Assembly (NCBI GenBank): GCA_964533275.1
Contig: CAZHJK010000013.1
Coordinates: forward strand, 12,570-76,569
Direction of reading: 5' to 3'
Length of the DNA: 64,000 bases
DNA from: CAZHJK01 sp964533275
GTDB lineage: Bacteria > Bacillota > Clostridia > Eubacteriales > Garciellaceae
In this document: one piece after another, positions 34,281 through 43,509 of the stretch
Layout of the letters: the number at the start of each line of letters is the position of its first letter
How positions within the stretch are numbered: the stretch's first letter is position 1
Translations under genes and position numbers: made by a program
The notes under the pieces: model-generated
The model's database searches: none
The model's input: only the letters and a program-made list of their open reading frames with translations
What the model was told of the DNA's origin: nothing

Positions 34281-35327
34281 ATGAAAAAAAGATTATTATT
34301 TATGGTTATGTTAATATTTGTTATTAGCATAATATTTACAGGATGTAGTGGTGAAGAGACAGGAAGTAGTGAAGAAACAGGAAGTAGTGAAGAAACAGGA
34401 AGTAGTGAAGAAACAGGAAGTGTGACGAAAATTGACATAGCAACTATTTATGATGGTAAGGCACCACCTACATTAGGTACTGCAAAGTTCAAAGAACTCG
34501 TAGAAGAAAAAAGCAATGGTTTAATTGAAGTAAATATTTTTGCTAGTGGAGCTTTAGGATCAGAAAAGGATACATTTAATCAATTGGCAGGGGATGAACT
34601 TCAAATGATCCTTGGGGGTATTCAGGGTGTTGATCAATTTGCAAGTGAATATATGTTTATAACAGCACCTTACCTTATTAAAGATTGGGATCATATAAGG
34701 TCAATACTAGAAGGTGATCTTGGCAAAGAAATGATTAGTGCACTTGATAAGGAAAATGTGCATATGCTTGCAACTAATTACCGTGGAATAAGAAATACCT
34801 CAGCTAATAAACCTATTAGAACAGCAGAAGATATGAAGGGACTAAAACTTCGCCTACCTGAGGTAGAATCATGGGTAGCTTCATGGAAGGACATAGGAGC
34901 AATGCCTACTCCCGTTGCATTGCCAGAGCTTTACGGTGCACTTCAGACAAATGTTGTCGATGCATCAGAAGGTCCTTATGAACAAATGGCAACTTTTAAA
35001 CTTTATGAAGTTCAAGACTATGTTATAGAAACTAATCATGTCTATGAACCATGTTGGCTTTATATAAGTAAAACTTTCTTAGATTCACTTCCTGAGGAAC
35101 AGCGAAATATAATAATTTCTTCTGCTAATGAAGCTATGCTTTATGCAGATGAACTTGCTGAAGAGATGGCGAGCGGGTTCTTGAAGGAGATGACTGATAA
35201 TGGTTCGGAATTTATTAAACCAGATTTAGAAACATTCTTTGAAACAGCAGAACCTGGTCTTAAAAAAATGTTTGAAACTTCATGGACTGTTACAACTTAT
35301 GAAGAAGTAATGGATTATTCAAAATAA
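34281..35327 (+). CDS. TRAP transporter solute-binding lipoprotein DctP, island A
   Basis: A 348-residue extracytoplasmic binding protein of the DctP family that captures an organic or sugar acid for the TRAP permease. Its signal peptide ends in the lipobox FTGC with Cys22. Directly after it are four copies of an 18-bp DNA repeat (34353-34424) encoding EETGSS units, a flexible linker. The ligand-carboxylate-binding core LKLRLPEVESW contains the conserved Arg, followed by PTPVALPELYGALQTNVVDASEGP. AAGGAGGAAA precedes the ATG. It opens a dctPQM operon with the third enolase. Confidence 0.93.
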   Translation: MKKRLLFMVMLIFVISIIFTGCSGEETGSSEETGSSEETGSSEETGSVTKIDIATIYDGKAPPTLGTAKFKELVEEKSNGLIEVNIFASGALGSEKDTFNQLAGDELQMILGGIQGVDQFASEYMFITAPYLIKDWDHIRSILEGDLGKEMISALDKENVHMLATNYRGIRNTSANKPIRTAEDMKGLKLRLPEVESWVASWKDIGAMPTPVALPELYGALQTNVVDASEGPYEQMATFKLYEVQDYVIETNHVYEPCWLYISKTFLDSLPEEQRNIIISSANEAMLYADELAEEMASGFLKEMTDNGSEFIKPDLETFFETAEPGLKKMFETSWTVTTYEEVMDYSK

Positions 35328-35337
35328 AATGTTTATA

Positions 35338-35370
35338 TACACTAAGCAGTATAATATACTGCTTAGTGTA
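35338..35370 (+). repeat. Strong intercistronic stem-loop between dctP and dctQ
   Basis: TACACTAAGCAGTAT (35338-35352) and ATACTGCTTAGTGTA (35356-35370) are perfectly complementary with a 3-nt loop. With no T-run after it, it is more likely an mRNA 3'-end stabiliser that raises dctP over dctQM than a full terminator. Confidence 0.8.
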
Positions 35371-35391
35371 CTACTTCTAGGGGGTATAACA

Positions 35392-35880
35392 ATGAAGTCA
35401 ATTGAAAAAAGAATTTTGAAACTAGTTGAAATAATAACTGTTATATTGCTTATTTTATTAGTATTACTAACAGCATTTCAGGTCATTTTTAGATTTATTA
35501 AAGTCTCTGCTCCGTGGACAGAGGAGTTGGCTCGATTTTGCTATATATATGTTACTTTTTTTGGTTCTGTATTATTGATAAAGGAAAGTGGGCATATAGT
35601 AATAGACTTTATGTTAAATCGTCTTAGTAAAAATAAGAGAAGGATGATGGAAACTTTTATTAATGTTATTATAATAATTTTTCTAGCAATTGCAATTTAT
35701 GGAGGTATAAATACACTAAAGGTAAATAGTGTGGTATCTGCAGCTTCTTTAAAGTGGTTTAAAATGAATTATGTTTATGGTGGTGTTATTTTAGGATTTA
35801 TTTTGATGTTTGTTTTTCAGATAGCAAATATTATTAAATCTATTTGTATGAATAAGAAGGAGGGATATAATAATGATTAG
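35392..35880 (+). CDS. TRAP transporter small permease DctQ, island A
   Basis: A 162-residue four-helix membrane protein with the DctQ pattern APWTEELARFCYIYVTFFGSVLLIKESGHIVID. It forms the small subunit of the Na+-driven TRAP permease. ATG 35392 follows TAGGGGG; a longer reading from 35329 would run through the stem-loop and is rejected. It overlaps dctM by 8 bp. Confidence 0.9.
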   Translation: MKSIEKRILKLVEIITVILLILLVLLTAFQVIFRFIKVSAPWTEELARFCYIYVTFFGSVLLIKESGHIVIDFMLNRLSKNKRRMMETFINVIIIIFLAIAIYGGINTLKVNSVVSAASLKWFKMNYVYGGVILGFILMFVFQIANIIKSICMNKKEGYNND

Positions 35881-37162
35881 TATAGTTTTTATAGTAGCAT
35901 TAATTCTTCTATTCATATTAGGAGTTCCAGTAGCATTTAGTCTTGGAATAACAGCATTATTAATTATGTTCTTAAATACAGGAACTATAAATTTTGCTTC
36001 AATACCACAATTGATGGCATCAGGAGTAAATACATTTACCATTATAGCTGTACCCTTGTTCCTTTTAGCTGGTAAGATTATGAATATAGGTGGAATTACA
36101 ATTAGACTATTTGACTTTTGTAGGAAATGTGTAGGATTCTTGCCAGGAGGTTTAGGTCATGTAAATGTTTTAGCAAGTATTATATTTGCTGGAATGTCAG
36201 GGACTGCAGTTTCAGATGCGGGTGGACTCGGACTTGTGGAGATTAAGGCAATGAGGGAGAATGGATATGATAATGAATTTGCATGTGCATTAACAGCTGC
36301 TTCTTCTACTATAGGACCTATCATTCCACCTAGTTTGCCAATGGTAATATATGGGATGATGGCATCGGTATCAGTTGGTGCCCTTTTTATGGCTGGTATT
36401 ATACCAGGTCTTGTAATGGCATTTATTATGATGATTATAGTAGCGATTAAAGCTAAAAGGAATAACTATCCAAGAGAGCCATTTCCTACATTCAAGGAAT
36501 TCTTGACTGCATTAAAGAGAGGGATATTACCGTTATTAACACCAGGTATAATAATAGGTGGTATATATACTGGGTTTTTCACACCTACTGAAGCTGCTGT
36601 TGTAGCAGTAATCTATTCACTTTTTCTAGCTAAATTTGTTTATAAGGAAATGTCATGGTTAAAACTTAAGCAAATCCTATGTGAAACAGTTCGTGATAGT
36701 GCTTCAATTGGGCTTATACTTGGAGCAGCCACATTATATGGGAATGTAATTATTAGAGCACAAATTCCACAAAGTATTTTAGGTGTACTCACTGATACAA
36801 TTCAATCACCTCTTGTTATGTTATTTGTATTGAATTTTTTCCTTTTAATCGTTGGCTGTTTTATGGAGACCGTATCTGCAATAACAATAATGATGCCATT
36901 AATTGTTCCACTATTAGATGTTACAGGGATAGACCCAGTACATTTTGGAGTCATAATGATTCTAAACTTAATGATTGGTGTTCTTACTCCACCATTTGGG
37001 TTAGTTTTATTTGTAATCTCACGAGTAGGTGAAGTTTCTATACCAAAACTTACTCGAGAAATTCTTCCATGGCTTGGTGGACTTTTGGTAGCACTGCTTA
37101 TTTTAACTATTTTCCCTGATATTACTTTATTCTTGCCAAGAGTATTAGGACTAATAAACTAA
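35873..37162 (+). CDS. TRAP transporter large permease DctM, island A
   Basis: A 429-residue polytopic membrane protein of the DctM family, the transport subunit. LFILGVPVAFSLGITAL, MNIGGITIRLFDFCRKCVGFLPGGLGHVNVLASIIFAGMSGTAVSDAGGLG and ASSTIGPIIPPSLPMVIYG are family signatures. An AAGGAGGG site lies inside the end of dctQ. The third enolase begins 24 bp downstream, which ties the transported acid to that enzyme. Confidence 0.94.
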   Translation: MISIVFIVALILLFILGVPVAFSLGITALLIMFLNTGTINFASIPQLMASGVNTFTIIAVPLFLLAGKIMNIGGITIRLFDFCRKCVGFLPGGLGHVNVLASIIFAGMSGTAVSDAGGLGLVEIKAMRENGYDNEFACALTAASSTIGPIIPPSLPMVIYGMMASVSVGALFMAGIIPGLVMAFIMMIIVAIKAKRNNYPREPFPTFKEFLTALKRGILPLLTPGIIIGGIYTGFFTPTEAAVVAVIYSLFLAKFVYKEMSWLKLKQILCETVRDSASIGLILGAATLYGNVIIRAQIPQSILGVLTDTIQSPLVMLFVLNFFLLIVGCFMETVSAITIMMPLIVPLLDVTGIDPVHFGVIMILNLMIGVLTPPFGLVLFVISRVGEVSIPKLTREILPWLGGLLVALLILTIFPDITLFLPRVLGLIN

Positions 37163-37186
37163 AAATAATAAATTGGAGGAATTATA

Positions 37187-38359
37187 ATGAAAATTACTAA
37201 TGTTACAGCAATACCTCTTATTTTTCCATATGAAAAACCAATTATGGATGCATTATACTATATTAAATATAGACAGGCACTTTTAATTAAAATTGAAACA
37301 GATATTGGAGTTTATGGAATTGGTGAAGCTGCTTGCTTTGGAGGACCACCTGAGACCACAAAAGTAGTTGTGGAAAAAGAGTTAGCTCCAAATTTAATTG
37401 GCGAAGATCCACTTAAAATAGAATGGATTTGGCAAAAACTATATAGGAGATCCATTCAACATGGAAGACGCGGTATTGTTATGTGCGCTATAAGTGGTGT
37501 TGATATCGCACTATGGGATATACTAGGGAAAGTATCTAATATGCCAGTATATAAACTATTAGGTGGCTTTAAGAATAAAATTCAGGCGTATGCAAGTGGA
37601 GGTTTTTATGCAGAAAATAAAGGGGAAAATGAGTTAGTAGAAGAGATGTCATCTTATGTTAGGAAAGGATTTAAGGCAGTAAAAATGAAGGTAGGAAGAA
37701 CACCTCAAACGGCAATGAATCCTATACAATTTATGCCTGAAAATGAGATACATACATCTGTAGAGGAAGATATCAAGAGAGTTCAAGCTGTTAGGAAAGC
37801 AATTGGAAATGATATTACTCTAATGGTTGATGCAAATGGTGCTTGGGATGTGCATACAGCTTTAGTAGTTGGTCGTGAATTAGAGAAGATGAAAGTCTAT
37901 TGGATTGAGGAACCTACTTCGACAGATGATATTAAAGGCAGTGCACATATAGCTGATCAGTTAGATATTTTAGTTACAGGTTATGAAACGGAGCAAGGTA
38001 TTTATGGATTTAGAGAGCTTATAATAAATGAGGCAGTTGATGTCGTACAACCAGATTTGACTTGGTCAGGTGGATTTACCGAATGTTACAGGATATCTAG
38101 CATGGCATATGCATATAACAAGATGTGTGTGCCACATAGTTTTTCTTCAGTAGTAGCAATAGCTGCAAGTCTCCATTTTCTAGCATCAATCCCAAACGGG
38201 AAATTTTTAGAATTTGATCAAAATCCTAATGCGCTTAGAACTGAACTTAGTAAAGATGCATTTACAATTGATAATGAAGGGTATGTTTATCTTACTGATA
38301 AGCCTGGACTTGGCATTGAATTAAGAGAGGATATAATAAACAAATATAGAATTGATTAG
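37187..38359 (+). CDS. Enolase-superfamily sugar-acid dehydratase, third of three
   Basis: A 390-residue MR-subgroup enzyme. Lys166-x-Lys168 (VKMKVG), metal ligands Asp215, Glu241 and Glu267, and the Asp290/His317 dyad (VVQPD, VPHSFSS) are all intact. A roughly 20-residue insert after the KxK strand (171-190, rich in Pro, Gln and Met) distinguishes it from the first enolase, which otherwise it resembles (GRRGIVM, GYETE, KPGLGIEL). TTGGAGGA precedes the ATG. Probably it dehydrates a diastereomeric acid sugar imported by the TRAP system. Confidence 0.88.
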   Translation: MKITNVTAIPLIFPYEKPIMDALYYIKYRQALLIKIETDIGVYGIGEAACFGGPPETTKVVVEKELAPNLIGEDPLKIEWIWQKLYRRSIQHGRRGIVMCAISGVDIALWDILGKVSNMPVYKLLGGFKNKIQAYASGGFYAENKGENELVEEMSSYVRKGFKAVKMKVGRTPQTAMNPIQFMPENEIHTSVEEDIKRVQAVRKAIGNDITLMVDANGAWDVHTALVVGRELEKMKVYWIEEPTSTDDIKGSAHIADQLDILVTGYETEQGIYGFRELIINEAVDVVQPDLTWSGGFTECYRISSMAYAYNKMCVPHSFSSVVAIAASLHFLASIPNGKFLEFDQNPNALRTELSKDAFTIDNEGYVYLTDKPGLGIELREDIINKYRID

Positions 38360-38568
38360 GAGTTATTAGAATTAAACAAATATAGATGGTTACCACTTAA
38401 TAGTATATATTTAAAATTTAGTAAATTGTATGATGAGTTAAAGAAATATTTCGACATATATTCTCTTGCTATATATAAATAGTACTTATTAAGTTTTTTT
38501 ATATAAATAATAAAGACAAGAAATATGTTAGTGTGCAAAAGAGAGAATGTAGAAGGAGGTATATATAA

Positions 38569-39327
38569 GTGTTAAAAAAATTTAAAGATAATTTACAAAA
38601 AGGCCAGAATGTTTTAGGACCTTTCATGAAAACAAGTGATCCTGCTTTTGTAGAAATTGCTGGACATGCAGGATTTGATTTTGCAATACTAGATATGGAA
38701 CATGGGCCAATAGATATAATAATGTTACAAAATTTAATAAGGGCAGCTCAGTGTTCAAATATTTTTCCTGTGGTTAGAGTTCAAGATGCTTCTGAAATAT
38801 CAATTAATAAAGCTCTAGATGTAGGGGCCATGGGGATACAAGTTCCACAGATAAAGAGCGCACAACAAGCTAATGAAGTGATAAAAGCTGCAAGGTTTTC
38901 TCCAGATGGAAATAGGGGAGTTTGTAGATTTGTAAGAAGTGCAAATTATTCAGCAAAAGATAAATTTGAATTCTTTAAAGAAGCAAATGAAAATTTACTT
39001 ATTTTACAACTTGAGGGGACAGAGGCAATAGAAAATTTAGAAGAAATTTTAGAGGTAAAGGGTATCGATATAATATTTATAGGGCCATATGATCTTTCTC
39101 AGTCATTAGGAGTTCCAGGACAGGTAAATCATCCTGAAGTGCATATGAAGATGAAGTATATAATTGAAAAAGCAAGGGGAAAAGAAATAGTTGTTGGTAC
39201 ATTCGTCGATAATATGGAAAATGCAAAACTGTGGAAGGGATTAGGAGTGCAGTATATTTCTTATTCCGTTGATGTGGGACTATTTTATCAATATTGCAAT
39301 GATATAGTGGAAAAATATAAGAAATAG
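38569..39327 (+). CDS. HpcH/HpaI-family class II aldolase (RhmA/GarL-like)
   Basis: A 252-residue metal-dependent aldolase that splits 2-keto-3-deoxy acids to pyruvate and an aldehyde without prior phosphorylation. FDFAILDMEHGPIDI, VVRVQDASEISINKALDVGAMGIQVPQIKSA (metal and Arg site) and IIFIGPYDLSQSLGVPGQ are diagnostic. The GTG start at 38569 is fixed by AGAAGGAGGT eight bases upstream. Its product aldehyde could feed the iron alcohol dehydrogenase that follows. The 209-bp gap before it holds no gene. Confidence 0.9.
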   Translation: MLKKFKDNLQKGQNVLGPFMKTSDPAFVEIAGHAGFDFAILDMEHGPIDIIMLQNLIRAAQCSNIFPVVRVQDASEISINKALDVGAMGIQVPQIKSAQQANEVIKAARFSPDGNRGVCRFVRSANYSAKDKFEFFKEANENLLILQLEGTEAIENLEEILEVKGIDIIFIGPYDLSQSLGVPGQVNHPEVHMKMKYIIEKARGKEIVVGTFVDNMENAKLWKGLGVQYISYSVDVGLFYQYCNDIVEKYKK

Positions 39328-39776
39328 TTTATAGAAGGTACACTATAAAATAATATGAAAAACCGAACATTTGAGTCTGGCTAAAACATTATATAAGAGT
39401 ATGATAAATAGCATACATCAGAATGAAAAAGGCTATCAATATCAAATTAATTTCGTCTACATTATTGGGATTACAACAAAAATGCCTATATTAAGTAATA
39501 AAGCAAATTATAAAAAAGAAGACTTATAAATATACTATACACACAATTCCTGATATTAGTGAACATAATGTTGTTTTGTAAGTTGTAAGAATTAAATTGT
39601 TATTTGTAGATATTAACATCATTTAAGCCGTAAGCTTCTAAAGTTTTAGAAGAAGAGCTAAATCAAATAATTAACTATAAATAAATTTTAGTACAGATCC
39701 TTAGAAAAATTTAATATACGACTAAGAATAATGTTTTCTTATTATTCCATAAATATAGATGGAAGGATGGAGTTTA
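39328..39776. other. Intergenic region without a recognisable gene
   Basis: About 450 bp of AT-rich DNA. Short open frames such as one ending KVLEEELNQIINYK (about 39629-39686) hint at gene relics, but nothing is long enough or similar enough to name. No clear terminator is seen after the aldolase. Confidence 0.4.
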
Positions 39777-40952
39777 GTGTCTGTAGAAATGATATTTCCA
39801 AAATTAATTATAAGTGGTGTAAATTCATTAGATTATTTAAAAGATTTAAAAGGTATGAGAGCTTTTATTGTTATGTCAGGCTTGTTTGCAAAAAGTAATA
39901 GTTATGGAGTTTCATTAATAACGAAGTATCTTACACAAGCTGGTTTTAAATATAAAATAATTTACAGCCAGGGACAGGAACCTACTTTAGAATATGTGAG
40001 AGATTCTTCTATACAGTTACAAATGTTTGCTCCTGACTACATTATTGCAGTTGGTGGTGGTTCCACACTGGATGCAGCTAAGATAATGAAAGTTTTATAT
40101 GAGTATCCAAATATAAGCGACAGGTCATTGTTTGATAGATTTAATCTACCTCCTTTAACTAACAGGGCGAAAGTTGTAGCAATTCCAACCACAAGCGGTA
40201 CAGGCTCTGAAGTTACACCTCATAATGTAGTTTATATTAAATCAGATAATTCTGATATTCCTTACATAAAGAGCTCTGTGGTTGATTATCAACTAATACC
40301 TGATGTTGTTATACTTGATCCATCATTAACAGTAAGTATACCTCCTAGTATTTCAGCAAGCACGGGTATGGATGCTCTAGTACATGCAATAGAAGCATAT
40401 ATTTCTAAAAAACCAGGGAGTGTTTTCACTGACGAATATGCACTTAAAGCTATTAAGTTAATTTTTGAATATTTGCCAAGGGCTTACAAAGATAGCAATG
40501 ATATCGAGGCAAGAACAAAGATGCAAGAAGCTGCCACGATGGCAGGTATTGCTATAGCTAACAAGGGCACTGGTCTTGCTCATGGAACAGGTCAGCAACT
40601 CGGTCCAGTATTTAATGTGAGACATGGGCTTTCTGTTTCCATAGTTCTAGAAGCTGTGATGAGATTTAACTATGATGAATGTATAAATGAGTACCTTGAA
40701 ATTTCCCGTTACCTAGGAATTGATGAGGGTGAAAAGGTAAGAACTATTCAAAAACTCTTTCACACAATAAAAAAGCTAATGGATAAAATAGACTTTCCTA
40801 CTAAGATTCAAGATTTAGGTATAAATAAGGAAGATTATATAAGTAAAATAGATTTTATGGCTGAGAATGCATTGAAAAATGGAGCTACATTGACAAATCC
40901 CAAGAGACCAACATTAGAAGATGCCAAAAAAGTTTTTTTGTCTATATGTTAA
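39777..40952 (+). CDS. Iron-containing alcohol dehydrogenase
   Basis: A 391-residue group III alcohol dehydrogenase. The NAD-binding GGGSTLDAAKIM, the IPTTSGTGSEVTPHNVV segment and the metal-binding ASTGMDALVHAIEAYIS region (Asp and His ligands, with a later AHGTGQQLG and RHGLS pair) are present. It probably reduces a short aldehyde from the aldolase steps, or oxidises a sugar alcohol. I prefer GTG 39777, preceded by AAGGATGGAG; ATG 39759 is the alternative, with no site in front of it. Confidence 0.87.
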   Translation: MSVEMIFPKLIISGVNSLDYLKDLKGMRAFIVMSGLFAKSNSYGVSLITKYLTQAGFKYKIIYSQGQEPTLEYVRDSSIQLQMFAPDYIIAVGGGSTLDAAKIMKVLYEYPNISDRSLFDRFNLPPLTNRAKVVAIPTTSGTGSEVTPHNVVYIKSDNSDIPYIKSSVVDYQLIPDVVILDPSLTVSIPPSISASTGMDALVHAIEAYISKKPGSVFTDEYALKAIKLIFEYLPRAYKDSNDIEARTKMQEAATMAGIAIANKGTGLAHGTGQQLGPVFNVRHGLSVSIVLEAVMRFNYDECINEYLEISRYLGIDEGEKVRTIQKLFHTIKKLMDKIDFPTKIQDLGINKEDYISKIDFMAENALKNGATLTNPKRPTLEDAKKVFLSIC

Positions 40953-41342
40953 AATTAAACTGAATCTAAAGGTTTGTTACAATCAGAAAAAAAGTGATGA
41001 GGCAATACATATTAAGGTATTAGAAATGTATACGGGTGTGGGTTCTCAGAAAGATTGAATGTCTAAGGGAAATCGAGAATTAGGGACTGAAAATAAGAGA
41101 TAAAGGATTTAACTTTATTAGTAGAGTAATAACTTCCAATATCCTTTAAATTTAATATAATCTTATTATTCTTATTCATAATCTTTATCCTAGTTTTAAT
41201 GAGTGCCCTGCATAAAAGCTGTACAATAGAGATTTTATTAGTAATAATTTAAAAGTAATTAAAGAAGTATAAAAAATTGATAATAATATGCTAAGACCGC
41301 CTAAAAAATAAGTTTAAACATATAATATTAGGAGGACTAAAA
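40953..41342. other. Intergenic region without a recognisable gene
   Basis: 390 bp holding no supportable ORF. A short frame near 41000-41050 (IHIKVLEMYTGVGSQKD then a stop) may be a relic of a mobile-element gene, but the similarity is too slight to call. Confidence 0.35.
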
Positions 41343-42305
41343 ATGAATATATTAGAACGAATAGGAAATACTGGACTAGTCCCGGTAGTTGTAATTGAAA
41401 AAGCAGAAGATGCGGTACCAGCTGCAAAAGCATTAATGGATGCAGGTGTAAATGTTATGGAAATTACAATGCGTACTGATGCCGGGATTCAGGCAATTGC
41501 TAATGTAAGAGAGGCTTGCCCAGACATGCTTGTAGGTGCAGGAACAATATTATCTTTAGAGAAAGCAAAGGAAGCTGTTAATGCAGGGGCACAGTTTATT
41601 GTATCTCCTGGATTTAATCCAATTGTTGTAAAATGGTGTGTTGAACACGATATACCAATTACACCAGGGTGTGTTACTCCTACTGAAATAGAACAGGCAT
41701 TATCATATGGACTGAAGGTATTAAAATTCTTCCCTGCAAGTGTATATGGAGGTGTAAAGGGCTGTAAAGCATTAAATGGACCTTATAAGTCTGCAGATGT
41801 AAAGTTTATACCCACAGGTGGTGTAAACAATGATAATTTGGCAGAATATGCAGACAAGTCATTTATCCACGCAATTGGAGGAGGATGGCTATGCAATACA
41901 AAGGACATAACCAACCATAATTTTAAAAATATTACTGATATTGCATCAAAAGCTGTTGATATTCTCTTAGGTTTCGAACTTGCCCACATAGGGATAAATG
42001 GAGAGAATGATGAGGAATCTATACAGATTGTAAAAGAGTTTCAAGAATCATTTAATCTATCTCCAAAGTATGGGAATAGTTCTAACTTTGCCGGATCTGG
42101 AATTGAGGTTATGAAAAAGGCAGGGTTAGGTAAGAACGGACATATAGCTATTTGTACAAACAATGTACAAAGGGCCATTTACTATTTAAAAGATAGAGGA
42201 TTTGAAGTATTAAAGGATACATGCAAATATAAAGAAGATAAAATCATTGCAATATACTTAAAAAAAGAAATAGGCAATTTTGCAATACACCTATTACAAA
42301 AGTAA
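41343..42305 (+). CDS. KDPG/KHG aldolase fused to a C-terminal VOC-like domain
   Basis: A 320-residue protein, over 100 residues longer than a normal KDPG aldolase. Residues 1 to about 205 are the aldolase, with Glu40 (VMEITM) and Schiff-base Lys128 (VLKFFPAS). Residues from about 211 (FELAHIGINGENDEES) to 320 look like a glyoxalase/VOC-type domain, with HIGIN and GHIAICTNNVQRAIYYLKDRGFEV resembling its beta-alpha-beta-beta-beta repeats. The extra domain may bind a metal or act on the sugar acid. AGGAGG precedes the ATG and a strong terminator follows. Confidence 0.85.
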   Translation: MNILERIGNTGLVPVVVIEKAEDAVPAAKALMDAGVNVMEITMRTDAGIQAIANVREACPDMLVGAGTILSLEKAKEAVNAGAQFIVSPGFNPIVVKWCVEHDIPITPGCVTPTEIEQALSYGLKVLKFFPASVYGGVKGCKALNGPYKSADVKFIPTGGVNNDNLAEYADKSFIHAIGGGWLCNTKDITNHNFKNITDIASKAVDILLGFELAHIGINGENDEESIQIVKEFQESFNLSPKYGNSSNFAGSGIEVMKKAGLGKNGHIAICTNNVQRAIYYLKDRGFEVLKDTCKYKEDKIIAIYLKKEIGNFAIHLLQK

Positions 42306-42315
42306 GAGTTTATTT

Positions 42316-42360
42316 AAAACCATTTACAATGTGTTACTCCCATTGTAAATGGTTTTTTTT
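42316..42360 (+). terminator. Terminator of the aldolase-VOC gene
   Basis: AAAACCATTTACAATG (42316-42331) pairs with CATTGTAAATGGTTTT, then continues into a run of T. Confidence 0.93.
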
Positions 42361-42447
42361 TATTGCATTTTAATTATCTTTTTCAGTAGAAAAACTTTGC
42401 TAATAAAAAATTACATTAAATTTCGTTAAAAATTTATCGTTTTATTG

Positions 42448-42496
42448 TTGACAAAGATTATACTGGTTGCTATAATAGTTACCAAAGGTAGCTACC
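42448..42496 (+). promoter_or_regulatory. Consensus sigma-A promoter with overlapping operator for the TrmB operon
   Basis: TTGACA (42448-42453), 17 bp, TATAAT (42471-42476) is a perfect promoter. Over the -10 lies the inverted repeat GGTTGCTATAATAGTTACC (42465-42483), and next to it the palindrome GGTAGCTACC (42487-42496). Shared GGTWRCTA half-sites suggest repressor binding, probably by the TrmB protein itself. The leader is about 180 nt. Confidence 0.75.
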
Positions 42497-42681
42497 ATTT
42501 AAAATTAATATTTGAACACTGTAATTTGAAGTAGAAAAGTATCAAACTGCTCCAGTAATATCAGGTTTTGTATATCTTTATCAAATTCAAATCCTGCAAT
42601 CTGTGATATAATTAGACACATATAATTTGAAACTTTATAGTTAACATAATAACGAAAATCATAGATTAAAGGAGAATAAAG

Positions 42682-43491
42682 ATGGATAAGACAATTAATT
42701 TATTAAAAAACTTTGATTTTACTGAATCTGAAGCTAAGGCATATATCTCATTAGTGAAGAATGGGACATGCTCAGGTTATGAGGTTAGCAAGTTATCAGG
42801 AGTGCCTCGTTCAAAAATTTATAATATTTTAGAAAATCTTTATAATAAAGGTTTTGTTACAAATACAAGGGATGGGAAAGCACTTCTATATAAAGCAGAA
42901 CCGATTGAGCACATAACAAGACTTATTAAAAATTCAACTGAAGACAAGCTTAATTTACTAAGTAAGCAGATGGAGAGTTTTAAAGTAGAAAAGGATAATG
43001 ATCAAATCTGGAACTTAAATGGTTATGAAATAATCATTAATAAATGTCTGGAGATTATTGAAAGAGCAGAACAAGAAATTTTAATCCAAATATGGGCGGA
43101 TGATTTAACACCCCGTTTGGAAGACATCATTATTGAAAAACAAAATTCTTTAGGCCGAGTGCTTATAATTCTTTACGACACTCAAAGTTTGTATGACACC
43201 AGGATAAAAAATTATTATAGGCATAGATTTGAAAGAAGCAAACTTAAGGATACTGGAAGTAGATGGATCACCCTTACCATTGACTCTAATGAAATGCTAC
43301 ATGCTACTATTCAAAATGAAAAGGTAGCAGAAGGAATATATACGAAAAATTCAGGGATGGTATTCTTTGCCCATGAATATATAAAGCATGATGCCTATTG
43401 CCTTAGATTAATTGATGCACTAGGGGATAGAGTAAAGGAAGTGTTTGGAGAGAATATGGAGGGTATCCGGGATGTATTTGTAATAAAATAA
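42682..43491 (+). CDS. TrmB-family transcriptional regulator
   Basis: A 269-residue regulator. The N-terminal TrmB winged helix (FTESEAKAYISLVKNGTCSGYEVSKLSGVPRSKIYNILENL) is followed by a region to about residue 110 with a helical linker, then a C-terminal effector-binding domain (WNLNGYEIIINKCLEIIERAEQEILIQIWADD). TrmB proteins in archaea sense sugars; bacterial effectors are mostly unknown. AAAGGAGAA precedes the ATG. It heads an operon with the TauE/SafE and cyclodeaminase-family genes, 18 bp apart. Confidence 0.88.
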   Translation: MDKTINLLKNFDFTESEAKAYISLVKNGTCSGYEVSKLSGVPRSKIYNILENLYNKGFVTNTRDGKALLYKAEPIEHITRLIKNSTEDKLNLLSKQMESFKVEKDNDQIWNLNGYEIIINKCLEIIERAEQEILIQIWADDLTPRLEDIIIEKQNSLGRVLIILYDTQSLYDTRIKNYYRHRFERSKLKDTGSRWITLTIDSNEMLHATIQNEKVAEGIYTKNSGMVFFAHEYIKHDAYCLRLIDALGDRVKEVFGENMEGIRDVFVIK

Positions 43492-43509
43492 TACTTAGGG
43501 GGTACCGAC

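Noticed and set aside
34353..34424. Possible CRISPR array
   Set aside because: The repeats are in-frame, contiguous and without spacers; they encode a protein linker.
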